From Neoscytalidium dimidiatum (taxonomy: Eukaryota > Ascomycota > Dothideomycetes > Botryosphaeriales > Botryosphaeriaceae): a DNA stretch of 64,000 nt. Below, one piece after another: positions 48,675 to 60,373 of the stretch. The position numbers and the translations under genes were made by a program. The notes beneath the pieces were generated by a model, which saw only the letters and a program-made list of their open reading frames with translations, had not been told where the DNA came from and did no database searches. The stretch is taken from the NCBI GenBank assembly GCA_037367355.1, contig CM074704.1, forward strand, positions 2,046,001-2,110,000, given 5' to 3'. Position 1 is the first letter of the stretch; every line of letters begins with the position of its first letter.

Positions 48675-50935
48675 TCACCCACACCCGCACAGCTTCCCGT
48701 CCGTAAACACCCCTCTCTCTACCTCCCTCGGACACAGCCTGCCATTCTGCGTCGGATAATACTCAATCTGGCCCTCGACGACCCAATCCTCCGACCCCAC
48801 CGCCGTCGGCGCGTACAGCAGGCCCCACGGATCGACCTCCCTCTTCAACGCGTACAGCCGCCCGTAATTCCGCACCCCGTAGAAGCTCGCCTGAAAGTCC
48901 GGCTCGTTGACGTCCGCCTCGTTCAGGTACGCGCCCGCCCCCGGCGAGACGTCGCGCCACGTCCGCAGCCAGCCGGCCAAGCGCCCGTTCGCGGCCGCGA
49001 TGGCCTCGGGCGCCGCGTCGGCCGGCCAGACGGCGCCGAGCAGCGCGTGGAAGAGCGCGTGCCGCCAGGCCGGGTTGACGGCGTTGTCGTCCTGGTCGGG
49101 GACGAGGGGGTCGGCGGCCGCGCGGATGTTGTAGCCGAGCATCGTGCCGGCGGCCAGGACGGCGGCGCGGACGGCGGCCGTTTGGGCGGCGAGGGCGCGC
49201 GCGTCGGCCCAGTTGGAGCGCGGGAAGAGGCGCGAGCCCGTGTGGTAGGTCCAGGTGCCGACGACCTCGGTGGCGGCCGGGAAGGTGGCTTCGAAGGCCG
49301 CGAGGAGGCCGCCCGGGTGGGTGGTGTAGAGGGGGTTTTGGACGGGGATGGCGAGGGCGGCGAGGCGCGCGAAGTAGGGCGCCGTGAGGGCTTGGAGGTC
49401 GGCGGTCGTCATGTTGTTGGCCCAGACGGGGTGGACGGCCAGGCTGCAGGTGGAGGCGCAGCTGAGCGTGAAGTAGCTGTACAGGCCGGCGTCGGCGTGG
49501 GTGGGGAAGGTGGCGAAGAAGGCGTCGATGCCGGCCCAGAAGGTGGTGGTGTTGCTGACGGAGGCGCTCGTGGAGAAGCTGTAGGTGAGCGTGCTGACGG
49601 GTAGCTTGGGGTATGCGCGGATGACCAGGGAGGTGACGATGCCGTATGTGCTGCCGCCTCCGCCGCGGAGAGCCCAAAAGAGGTCCGAGTTGTTGTTCTT
49701 GTCGGCTGAGATGAATGTTCCGTTGGGCAAGACAACTTCCAATCCGAGGACTTGGTCGGCAGCCATGCTGTACTTCGAAGATAGAGGCGAGTGCCCTCCA
49801 CCTGCGATATACCCTCCGCCAAGGCCGACAGTCTTGCGATCGTATTAGCGGGGAACGCATAGTTTGTAATGCGCACTAATCAATCTGCGTACTCACTCTA
49901 GCAATACCACCAACAACAGTAAGGTTCAATGCGTCAGCAGTCTCATACATGTGGATGGTCTCAACGCCAGCTCCAATCTTGAACGCGGCGCCGGAATAGC
50001 CACCGCTCGTATAGTTTTGAATACACCGGATGTCGTTCAAATGGTGGGTCCAGATTGACAAAGCACCGGCCCCGGTATTCTTGGCGTTGAAGCCATGTCC
50101 CTTATTTTTTATGGTCAAACGGAGATTTCGGTTGCGTGCAAAATTGACCGCCAGCTGGATCTGGGCGACGGTTGTGACATTGACTACATACGACGGGTAG
50201 CCACCGAGGGTGCAATTGGCGTCCGGGTGGGCGTCGGAGGGTGGCACGCAGGTCACGCCCTCAAACAGAGGAAAGTCAATTCCCGTTGGATCATCAGCTC
50301 TACGACGAGTCAGCCTTAGCGCTATAATTCAATGGTATAATAAGTTTCTGCTAGAGCACAAAGAGGAGCGGACCTCGATTAAAGGAGAGAATTGGAATGC
50401 GCACTTACTGGAACTGTGGTAAGTTCCAGCTAGCCGTGACGTCTGCACACTTCGCAGCGTCATACTGGGGCCACTCTGGATAGCACACGGCCGCTGCAGG
50501 AACTGATTGGATAAGAGCGCCACCTAAGAGCAGGTTGAGAAGGGACCACTCGGTAGCCGAGGGCCAAGTTTCATCACCGGGCAATGATTTACACGCAACC
50601 TTGGGAATACCAGTAGAGGCAGACCTGTTGTCAAAGTTGAAGATAGTGGCAACGTTTGGATTCAGACTGATGAGATTGGCAAGAACATCTGCAGTAAGTT
50701 GAGTTGATTCGAAGGAGAAGTAGTCTACTTTCAACTTGGTTACAGAGGCATCCACGGTCTGCGCGGCTGGGGCTACGTTGCGTTAGTAAGAGCAACGAAT
50801 TTTTTTGTAGAAATCCAGATGCGTACCAATAATCTTGCTATCATATCGAAATGAATGCGCGATAACTCGAGTGTGTTGCTGAAAGCCACCTACCAACAGC
50901 AGGACCCGCAAAGCGTTAGTATTTAGCATAGGCAT
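48675..50935 (-). CDS. FAD-linked (BBE-like) oxidase, secreted, 656 aa
   Basis: The CDS is complement(join(48675..49832, 49897..50299, 50409..50772, 50890..50935)). Introns of 64, 109 and 117 bp join in phase. A short first exon supplies a signal peptide (MPMLNTNALRVLLLVAPAA). The FAD-binding PCMH domain spans about residues 180-360, with a KNKGHGF histidine in the expected place for covalent flavin attachment and VGLGGGYIAGGGHS; no cysteine sits at the second flavin-attachment position of berberine-bridge enzymes, so single attachment is likely. The C-terminal BBE substrate domain ends with NYGRLYALKREVDPWGLLYA. Several N-glycosylation motifs fit secretion. Such enzymes oxidise alcohols, sugars or secondary metabolites. 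The donor of the first intron (GTGGCT) is weak. Confidence 0.85.
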
Positions 50936-51069
50936 TTATATTGATTTGGCGGGTTCACATCCACCGAGCTCACCCAAGAGGCCGAGATAGGGGAGAAGTT
51001 GAAGGAGGCAGCCAGCCACATGTAGGCATATTCATCCGTAATATATTGCCGGCCGAACCCCAGTTCAAC

Positions 51070-52730
51070 TTATCGCCTGGATGTATAATGCCCTAGTGGT
51101 GGATCGGTGGCGAGATCCATTGGCTGAAAAAGCTCGACTAGTAGGCTGTCGGCTATACGAGGGCGATGAAAAAAGTGGCCCATAATCCCGAGCGATGCCG
51201 TGACCCCCAAGGCCCAGATCCGCATAGTCCTGGCGAAGCATTGATTGACTGTAGATGTCGTCTTAAGCGACGGCAGAACTGTTGTGCTTGACGGCATGGC
51301 GCATCACTTCCCCCCAGAATTTCACGAACTCACACATAACCAAATCTTGACTACCAGCTCCTGACGGTATGAAGTTGAACAAATATAGTACCCCACATTT
51401 GATAGCCGATAGCGCCTGGTATTCGGAGTCACAAATGAGCCTGTCCAATCCAGCTTGTTCGGAACGGCCCGCCAGCGTCGTTAGCGTCTGGGCGTGTGCT
51501 TGCAACAAATTTACCAATCAGAATAAGAGGGCGGAGTCTTAACAGCGACGTAAGAGCTTCCTGGATGGCGTGAGGCTCGATGTGATGTTGTCTATGTGGC
51601 TGGAGAGTTTGGCCTGCTGGTTACGAAAAATTTGATCGGTGACTGACCGTCCGCACCGAGCATATGAATGATGCGTTCGGTTACAGAGACCTGGCTCTCT
51701 TCCCCGCATTCGTCGATGCAATGATAACAATGATTGGTCCGGCTTTCTTATGCTGACAAATTTCCAAGAACAACTTCCAGAGGGCGTCAAACCGGTCGAA
51801 CAATTGAAAGCCTTGTCTGTCGGAAGCTCTCCTGACAATCCTCAAAAGCTCCCGTCGGCGGACCACGATTTGATAGTGCTCCGAATAAGATTGAGCGAAT
51901 CTCGTTGGCCATCGATCCTTCCGTTGCAGAAGAATCGGCAAATGATAGATGATTGCGTCAACATTTTCAACAGCCAAATAACAACGTAAGAGCACATAGT
52001 CGCTTTTCCGCAGCCCGAGAATCCTGTTACCAACAAGAGTCCCATGCTACCCTTTGACGTCCAGCTGCTGTATTGTGGATCATTCGAAACCCATTCCAAA
52101 GTGCCTCTTGCACACCGGTCCATTTTAAACTCGTAGCCGGGAACATCGACGCAATTCAGTATTGCTATGAAAGCTCTTTCAGCCTTATCGAGTGTTGCAC
52201 CCGATCAGCTCTCGCCTATCCCGCTTCATGCTTTTGTTACATACCGACAGTTGTCCGGCAGTTGATGCACTGTCTTTCATCTGATTCAATGCATCCTCAG
52301 CTACGAACTGAAGGCCTGCCAAGATGTGCTTGTAGTTGTCTGACTGTTCACGTTCGAAACGGCAGATTTTGTGAAGATTCGCCCACAGAGGGCTACCTCT
52401 TTCATGCGCCATGCCAATCACTGCGGGAGATTGTTCAACCCCCTAAGCGGGCCCAGGACTAGCATGATACGCCGTTAAGGACGCGAAATGAAGCTCACAG
52501 CTTTACGCATTTCGAGGCTAAGCGCATTCAGGAGATGTGTGGCAAACTCTCGAATTCCTGCCACTGAGCGATTGAAAAGGATTTTTGAAGGATATCCGTA
52601 GGTGTAGGTTCTGGCCCCAGGCATGGATCGCGGGAGGAGATCGCGCAACCAAAGCATCTCGTTCTTATGAGTCTGGGTATTTCGAAGATGACCTCTAAGT
52701 CTATAGATTGCTACTATGTCTATATAATAT
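51070..52730 (-). pseudogene. NLR-type gene remnant: alpha/beta-hydrolase plus NACHT
   Basis: Minus-strand pieces in several frames follow the order of a fungal NLR: an alpha/beta-hydrolase N-terminus (THKNEMLWLRDLLP, GARTYTYGYPSK, 52,700-52,480), a linker, then NACHT with P-loop GLLLVTGFSGCGKAT (about 52,035-51,990), FFCNGRIDGQRDSLNLIRS, a Walker-B-like IDECGEES near 51,720-51,690, and IKFFVTSRPN (about 51,640-51,610). The P-loop Lys-Thr/Ser reads KAT. Frameshifts and stops between pieces abolish the reading frame, but there is no strong RIP signature, so decay looks like ordinary mutation. Such genes act in non-self recognition and heterokaryon incompatibility. The C-terminal repeat domain is not recognisable. 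Confidence 0.65.
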
Positions 52731-53694
52731 TGAACGGTGTTGCTTTAACTTGGCGAAGGATTTTAGAGAAGTACGAGTCCGGCTTATTCTTCTCTAGCGC
52801 TAGATTCCCTTGGGCGATCCGACGTGTCGCTCTAATCAAATTCAACCGATTTAGCTGCGGGTGTTCGAATAATGAATGGAAAGGCGCACACAACCTCTTC
52901 GAGAGTTCCGTGTTTTTCTGAGCCGCGTCTTTTAGAAAGCTTTTGGAGAAGTTTCATCGCGTATTGAAGGAGACTTCGGTCTGCCGGGGGCGAGTGAAGC
53001 CTAGTCTGGCCGGTATTAAATATCGTGAAAACAGATGCCTAATCTTCTTAAAGAATTGAACGAATCGGAGTCATAATGCAGCGTAGCGTAGGATAGCGTT
53101 GTTTGTCCCTATGGTCTGCTGAGGCCGACAGGTTGTATGAATCATCACCTTCTTGTTCTTCTTCTTCTTCTTGAAGGACTTTGCATTACTGAGTATTTCT
53201 ATCCGCAATCATGTTTGAGCATCGATTGCAATCCTCAGCTCACGTACGATACGTAGCGCGCACAAGCTTGCTTGTTTTGGGTTTGGCAAGCAAGTCAAAA
53301 CACGCTGAGCGTAACGCCGCTTAGCCTGTTTGCTGCTTCACTTTGTTTTATGGAAACTGTTCAAAATGACTGACGACTAATATGGAAACTGGAGTTGTAT
53401 TCACATGAACGAGTGGAAGACCATTGCTGCCCAGCATGAGCCAATGACAGCGGCCTAAACCGTAGATCAAGTCATTTCTCTCTGGTTAGTCTAGCGCTGC
53501 ACATTGGGCAAACAGAGTTGGACATTTAAGCGAACTGGGACTGATAGGTTTGCGGAAACACTCAAAGAGAGCCGAAGTTAGAACCCTGTGAACTCTACAT
53601 CCGGTCAAGGTACGCGAAAAGAGTGCCTGACGGTCCCTCTTCCTGTAGAAGGAATCCGTGTCAAACCCTGGTGTTGCAGTACTTGATTCATCAC
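52731..53694. other. Gene-free stretch
   Basis: No gene was recognised. A short CTT microsatellite lies at about 53,148-53,173. Small open frames on both strands have no motif. Confidence 0.4.
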
Positions 53695-53867
53695 TGTTAT
53701 ACACTCGTTACACATTTGATTCAGCTAGCAACCTCGCTAATTCATTAGCGTATACTGGATGTATATAATCACCTTCATTTGGTGTTTTTCACCAGCATGC
53801 CAATTCATTCATTCTACTACTCATCATCATTGCTCAATACAGCCCATCATCTTCTTAATTCAATAAC
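53695..53867 (+). repeat. LTR fragment of the Copia family, not RIP-mutated
   Basis: From about 53,745 to 53,867 the sequence matches the Copia 3' LTR (8,640-8,760): ATTAGCGTATAC, TATATAATCACCTT, GGTGTTTTTCACCAGCATGC, TGCTCAATACAGC and the TTCAATAAC end. The first 50 bp are diverged. Differences from the other copy are largely CpA/TpG here versus TpA there, so this copy shows the pre-RIP state. No target duplication was seen. Confidence 0.65.
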
Positions 53868-53937
53868 CCGCCTCTTTGTGCCATGGAGGTTTCGCCGAGC
53901 GCTCTAGAATTTTGTCGCCCTGCTTGGCTGAGATGGA

Positions 53938-54470
53938 AACCACTTGGATTCTAATGGGAAAGTTAGCTCCATGTATATCTGGCCAGGAGTTATAGCATAC
54001 TTTTCACGAGAGAAACCGACGAACATGAGCTGCTGGATAGCAGGAGCGACGAGCTGCTCGTATTTTTCTTTTGACCAGTCCACAGTATCCCTAGAACCCT
54101 TAGCTTGTCCCGAAACTTGCCCAATATCATCTCACCCATAGGCACTTACATCTTGTTAACCACGAGAATCAATGATCCCGCGGCTCTGAAAATCTCACAC
54201 TCCGAAGGAGTGAAAATCTGACCATATTTGAAAATTGTATCGTTGGAGTTGGCAGCATCGAGAACGCAGATGCAACCGTCCGCTTGAGGGAAATCTGGAG
54301 CCTTTAGATCGAAGGTGCATACTTAACGAATGGGGGGCAGATTGACTCACCTACAAACGCATCGTGCCGCTCTTGGCCGAAAATACCGGTGCAATGCCAT
54401 TTTGATGGTAATAACCAATAATCTTATCGTACGCATCGATGCCGTCTTTTTTTTTAGCTGTCCAAGCTTT
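53938..54470 (-). pseudogene. Translational GTPase (eEF1A/HBS1-like) remnant
   Basis: On the minus strand, exon-like pieces read DAYDKIIGYYHQNGIAPVF (about 54,440-54,385), FPQADGCICVLDAANSND and AAGSLILVVNKM at 54,290-54,152. A GTAAGT donor at the Asp of the G4 NKMD motif follows, then TVDWSKEKYEQLVAPAIQQL and MFVGFS (54,110-54,000). NKMD followed by TVDWS...L..VGF is characteristic of the eEF1A/HBS1 GTPase domain. The G1 P-loop, G3 DxxG and the downstream beta-barrel domains are absent, so this is a fragment. Assignment between eEF1A and HBS1-like paralogs is not possible. Confidence 0.45.
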
Positions 54471-54479
54471 CTAGGATCG

Positions 54480-57400
54480 AGTCCACACTATATTTATTAG
54501 CTCACGAGCACCGGTCACATGTATAACGTAGCCAATACCATGTATAGTATGATCCCCATCAGGGTCTTCTTCCCTACGGAGTGCGCCCTGGAGGAGAAGA
54601 TCGACGGCATGAGCAGCGTCGACAGCGTCGCGGGCGAGATCCGCTTGCTGCAGCCGGCCACGGTCTGGCAACCACAGGCGCGGGCGTCGGGTCTCGGGGA
54701 TTTGGTAGACCTGGTGGCAGATCTCCCCCTCGTGAGGGAGGCCCTCTTGAGCCTTACCGGCGAGCGCACCGGTAAGCACGATGAGCCGTCCCAGATCGGC
54801 TGGAAGCGATGGCGGGCCTGGTATATTTCCTTGCAAGCAGCGCTATATTCAATAGCCTTGCCACTGGTTGACCAGAGATTGAATCTACCGCAACCATGCA
54901 GCCTATAATACAGCACAAAATGTCGCCCTGCTTAAGAAGGGCATTAACGCGCTCCCGAATTTTTATCCGATGGCAGCCAAAACTGAAGTATATTAACTCC
55001 TGGACGATACTCCGCCTCAGCAGTTCTGCAGAGTCTCTTTGTTTGCCGACCCCAAGATGCCTGAATTCACGGTTGAGACTATTGGTATTCCGGGTGACTT
55101 TTCTGCCACGCCTCGCGCTATTCTTTTCGCGGCGGCTCTCTTGAATACCCGAGCTCTAGTGGAGCTGGGCAAGGAGCAACACGTCATCCCCTTGTCTTCC
55201 GTCTTCATAGCGGGTACGCCTCACGTCGGGAGCGCTTTCTTCCTCCGTCTCATCAACACCGGGCCTATCGATCCTCCGATGTTGTCCTCCGAGGTCACAG
55301 CAGTATCGAGACGCAGCCGCCAGTTCCTTCTCGAGTTGATACGCGGATTACAGCGGAAGGAGTGCCGATCCGCCACCGTGCCGCTGTAATCCAGGCGATT
55401 TTTCAGGGTTACTTGCTAGGCGGCCAGCCATTACTAAGCCACCCTGGTAAATAGTATCTGAGCGTCTCCTCGATGCGAATCAAAAGATACCACAGTTCCG
55501 TCGGAGGTAGGTAGACTTTGCTGCGTTGCTCTCACAGCAGGAAGCGCGGAGGTGAGTGCAGATCGCCCTGTTACGACTCTGGAATTCTGTGTCGGACCGG
55601 CTGCGTCTTCGGAGCTTGAGACAGACCTGCGGTCATTTGGCAGGGGTTTATCTCCTATTGATAGCAATTCCAGCGTTATCGGTCCCGACGAGCACTTCAT
55701 GCTGTAATAGTTATGGTCTTTTAGAGGCTCCCAGTTTCGGTCGAATGCAAGGTTTACGGCCTCAGCGCAGTTAGGTCCAAGACTTAAAGCCAAAGTGATA
55801 GGCGCATGGAAACGTAACTATGAGCTCTCCGAGGTGTTGTATAACTATCGAGGAATTGATCTCCCATTCGGCAAGTTTTTGTGGCGAAATGATTGGTGCG
55901 AGATATTATACAAACTAGGCATAGCTCGTTATCGCCCGGAAACTGCTCTTCAGCCTCTCCTCCAAAATGACTCAGAGCTTCGGCTCGCCGGCATAACGGA
56001 TGTTTGCAGACTTTATACCGGCATCTTCGATGTGCATACTCAAAGTGGAGACTGACTAGCTGATGTATGCGTATTGGTTGAGTATACTGGGAATCTGGTA
56101 CCGCGTCTGTATTAACCTCCCGCCAAAGCCGAGTACTAGTGGGCTGGGAAGCCTAAGCTTTTTTGCGTCTGCTAAGCTCCGAACATCAACGATCAAGTAC
56201 TCCTTTGGCGCTGTTGAGAGTTCATCTCTGGGATGGTGCTATACTAATCCCATAATCCGCTCGCAGAGAGACTCAGAACTGTGATCCCCTGGCAGCCGGA
56301 GCGAGAATGGTCCATCTGCCTTCCGGAAGGACCTCGGTCCCTGATAAGCGAACGGTACCTTCTGAGCTTGTAAGAAATGAGGTAATGAGTGTTGAGGTAG
56401 TCCCCTGCAACGGAGCAGCCCAAATGCGGAGCTCTCAAGCCGATCTGAAGGTACATTGGTGTGTTGAATCTGAGCATACGGGGCCCTCACGCCAGAGACC
56501 TTGACCCGCAAGAGTCAATCGACGGGATGCATCCACCCACGTAAATCGCCAAAATGGATCGGGAAAGAGAGCCACGACTGGCTGGAGACCTGAGTCATGG
56601 GATCTACCCAAACCCATTTTTTAGTTTGCCTAAGACACTGTAGCAAAGCTTTTATTTTTTTTTTCATTCTCTTTCAGAAAAAAAGGTACGCGAGCTCCCA
56701 ACCAGGTCGCGGCCGCACAGTTAGAATCTTCGCGTCACCCGGTCGATTGCAGACGAAGATATAATTAGCACTGCCGCATTAATAAGATTTTCGGAGCTTA
56801 TACGATCCGGTGTAAAGAGCCGGCTGGGCCGCTGTAAGCAATGCAAACTTTAAGCTTCTCACTGTATATTTTGCAAGTTATTTTGAGAAATATATCGTGC
56901 GAAAGACGAACTACTCGTGATAGAAATGGCAACGCTCTGAAGCCAGTTGCAGTTAGAAGGACGCCTCTAAAATATAATTTCATATGAAGTACCGCAATAA
57001 CACTAGCATAGGGTGCACCATGCCGTATAGGAGCATGGACCCTTCTATACATAGCGCATTCGGATTCAGACTGCATATATCATGACGCAAGCAAAGCTCA
57101 AGGTAATAACGAGCGGCTATTACCTTCGCATTCTATTTAAATTATTTCGAATCCTATTTTAGCTGTCGTGTATCCTGCAGCTGCCTCTCGTTTTGATTAC
57201 AAATGCAATGCGGAAAAAAGTCTCTTTCTTTTTACTACAGGGAACTCCCTAGTCTTAATTAAGATCTTCGAAAGCATGGCTGTGAAGAAGCTAAACTTCG
57301 GGTGCCGCCCCGCGACCATGATGTTGACCTCTTCCTCTAAGAATCTAAAAACTACAGAGGGCGAAAATCCGTGGGTTATCCTTGAGTGGGTGTAGAAGAG

Positions 57401-59389
57401 GGTAAAATAAAGTAAGTGGGATAAAGTAACTAAGTACTGCGTGTACGAAGGCCTGACTACCAGTAATGAGTGAGATTACTAGTGCAAGTTGACCGGTAAG
57501 GTCAAAGCTATCTAAGGAGTATGGTTTATATATTTGTAAGGAAGTGTATATAATCTAGTGTTGCTTTTCTTAATCTGTATCTTTTAGCTACAGGTCACGG
57601 AGAGCATTCGTGGTTGATCTGTTTATTCTGCGCTTGCTCAGGCCGGATTATACAGATCATAGATTGGCGTTACGTGATCCACGTGACTCTTTCTGTGGGT
57701 CCTCTTGCGGCGCGTATCTGCGCCCTGCCCTGCTTCCTTATCCTGCCTATTCCTGGCCCTGTGAAGGCTGCACGTACCAGTCGATGGATGATGGATCCAG
57801 GGGATATTCAGATCTGGAACGCAAAAGTCCGAGCTGTTGTTCTCCACGACTAACATATTATAAGCTGAAGCTTACCGGTACGCCGGATACTTCTCATGTG
57901 AGTCGGAAGGGACCAAGAGTTTTGAGTGGAATCAGCTGATTACTTTTATAACCTATTGTTAGATCCTTCCAGGTTTGACGCTACGCTTCGCATCTTCTTT
58001 AATGATACCCTTTGATAAGACAGGCTCTTCGTGACCTTCTAAATGCTCGTAATTTGGTAGATAGTATAAGCTGGGCGGTCCTGCAAACGTAAGTTTCCGA
58101 ATGACTTTATGTCGAACTATGCGAGAAAATAAGACCACAGCTGCTCTTTCTATTGTTACTACGAAAGCTGTCTATATAAAAGTGATAATCGGATTTACGG
58201 AAATACGCAAAAATGGGGTAAATGAAGTTTGTAGGGGTAGCTGTTTCGTGTTGCGAGAAAAGCAAAGAAAGAATGAGTGTAAGCAAAAGCAAAACGAGCA
58301 CGTGACTCGAGCCGATGTGGTTTGATACTTTACTAAGGTCTAGTTGAGTGCTAAAGATTTTCCGCTTGGTATTGCCGTTATCACTACGTCCCATATAATC
58401 TGACTCTTCGAAGGTGTTGACTACTTTATTAACAAGGATAACTATCCTGTTCCCCTTGCTCTCGATGTGGTGTTCTTCTTCATCCTCTGATCCGCCGATT
58501 ATTGACAGCCGAGATGTTCGTAGACCCTAATAACCGATTAGTGACAAGTCCAGCGTCAGTAAGACCCTTTTCTGTAGTGCCGATGCCATCGTATACAGCT
58601 TTACCATGATATCTAAAAGGTCGACAAGTCGACACCCATGACGAGCATATTGATATCTGCTCGTTGTCAAAGCGATCTGACGTCCCTCGACGTATAAGTC
58701 ATGACTATACTGGAGCTTTCCGGCGCAAACTTTGATCTGATAAGGACCGTAAAACTCTCTCCCTTTAAAATTTCCTGCTATGGGCTGGTTTGACTGCAGT
58801 ATGTCTTATAATAGCAGAGTGGGAGCAAACTTAAACTTGTGCCGACGAAAGTAATATAGTAGTGTAAAGAGATAAATGTTAACTGTCGGTCTCAAGCTCC
58901 TAATTTAATCTTATAAAGTATGAGACTCAACGCTTTATTACTCCGCCCGGCAACTACTCTAGGTTTGTATCAAAGGCACCACAAGTAATTTGTTTCTCGA
59001 AGTGCCACCTTTCCTTTGTAAACGAGCCGTAGGATAGCTTTTTCGAAGGTGTTATCCAGGGGCGAGATACATGGGAATTTATAAGAAATATGCAAAGATA
59101 TGGAGACCTTAGCAGTGTGTCCAACACGAGCTTGCCTTAATCATGACGCAATGTTTACAAATCACCTTCGCTTTGACATCTAACATACTCTACCGATCGC
59201 TCTATATTCCCAAACAAAAGGCCCATTAAAAATCAATCGGATCGACCAACGCTTTCGGGCACCCACAGATCCTTTGCTAACTAATCCAACATAGGTACTG
59301 GAGTATTTGGAAATATGTCAGATCCGTAAAGCCCAATCCCTTCGATCCCAAGGCGGAGTAACTTAAGAGGATGTGGTGGCACGTCCTCA
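54480..59389. other. Unassigned 4.9 kb with gene debris
   Basis: No complete gene was found. A GC-rich patch at 54,560-54,780 is open on several frames. A possible hydrolase fragment lies at 55,039-55,389 (listed separately). Frames at 55,434-55,793, 55,795-56,055, 57,610-57,939 and 58,107-58,394 show no family signal. Homopolymer T and A runs occur near 56,650-56,685. CpA/TpG are ordinary, so this is not RIP-mutated transposon DNA. Confidence 0.35.
55039..55389 (+). pseudogene. Possible alpha/beta-hydrolase fragment
   Basis: The 116-codon open frame contains ALLNTRALVELGKEQ followed by LSSVFIAGTPHVGSAFF, resembling the region after the nucleophile elbow of SERAC1/DUF676-type hydrolases (family pattern: FFGTPHRGS). 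The GHSLGG nucleophile motif expected just upstream is not present. It may derive from a second NLR or lipase gene. The call is weak. Confidence 0.22.
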
Positions 59390-59844
59390 TTAAGGTAAAC
59401 ACTTGTCTAGGAAGTTATTAGCGAGATATGGAAGAGATTTCATGTTACATACCTGGAAAACTCGGGCAAGGACCTGACTGAGAAATAGGAATACATTGAA
59501 GGTAGCAATCTCCAAGCTGGCGCCCCGGAGCTCCCCCAGGGAGATCTTTCGCACAGGAATATGACTCCGCGTAGGAGTAAATATTATATGCATTGAGCTG
59601 AACCCATCCGCAGGAATACTTTTGGCAACCATTGCCAGCTAGAAATGTATTGAGGACATCCCTATGTTTATTAAACTGTACCGGGGAACATGGCCCGGTT
59701 TTGGTGGCCGATACATCCGAGAAACAACAGTAAAGATTCTGGCTGAGCACTGGCTCAAGCAAAATGAAGATCTAGATACTGGTTAATAAGATATAATAAG
59801 AAAAGCAACAACGTGATACTAACGACGGTGACGAGCGATTGCAT
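59390..59844 (-). CDS. Small cysteine-rich secreted protein (123 aa, ten Cys), effector candidate
   Basis: The CDS is complement(join(59390..59406, 59453..59742, 59780..59844)). Intron 2 (46 bp) is a model fungal intron: donor GTATGT, branch GCTAATAAC, acceptor CCTAG. It changes the C-terminus from SFPGM to SFPDKCLP, adding the tenth cysteine. Intron 1 (37 bp, GTATCT...CTCAG) is shorter than usual but removes an in-frame TGA and joins in phase. The N-terminus MQSLVTVVSITLLLFLLYLI is a strong hydrophobic signal. Cysteines sit at residues 27, 28, 40, 61, 66, 85, 101, 105, 114 and 121, an even number suited to disulphides. The family is not recognised. A TATA-like element lies about 85 bp upstream. 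The setting, gene-poor DNA beside a LINE, is typical for lineage-specific effectors; that role is inference. Confidence 0.6.
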
Positions 59845-59926
59845 TTTTTTTTCTTTCACAACCAAGTCCGTACGGGATAGAATGTGATAAGATCAATAGA
59901 GAAAATATTTATATGTTGAACTAGAC

Positions 59927-59934
59927 TATAAATA
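59927..59934 (-). promoter_or_regulatory. TATA-like element of the cysteine-rich gene
   Basis: TATAAATA on the plus strand (TATTTATA on the minus strand) lies about 83-90 bp upstream of the ATG at 59,844. The near-palindrome could serve either direction. Confidence 0.35.
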
Positions 59935-60373
59935 GCCGATTCTCTTCTTTTCCCAAATAATCGTCCATTACAGAGAAGGGATGCGCCTGCTTATTCACCT
60001 GCATTTTTTCGAACCGTGAAGCTTTACTTTCCGAAGGTACCAATTCGAAGATGGAAGGGTGGATAAGCAGGCATGACCATCCCATATATTATGGCAGATG
60101 AAAGTTAAATCTCGCATAGAATTTATCTTCAGAGACTAAGGCTATTTATTTTTCAATAGACTCTAAAAACTAAGAATGCAAAAGTGTGGAGCACTTCTGC
60201 GGCTTTATATTTACTGGTAGTGCTGCACATTCCCTCCTTGACAAGTCTCCACCATAATTTCACACGAGATCTAAGATCGAACCCCCCACAAAACTAAGTT
60301 ATCCAAAATATTAGTAAGACCATTTCGAAGAAGAAGTAAAGGAGTTCTAACTTACTTTGAGAACCAGGAAAAT

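Noticed and set aside
48763..49860. Long alternative minus-strand frame of 365 codons within the BBE-like gene
   Set aside because: It overlaps the recognised oxidase in another frame and encodes only arginine/histidine/proline-rich low-complexity sequence.
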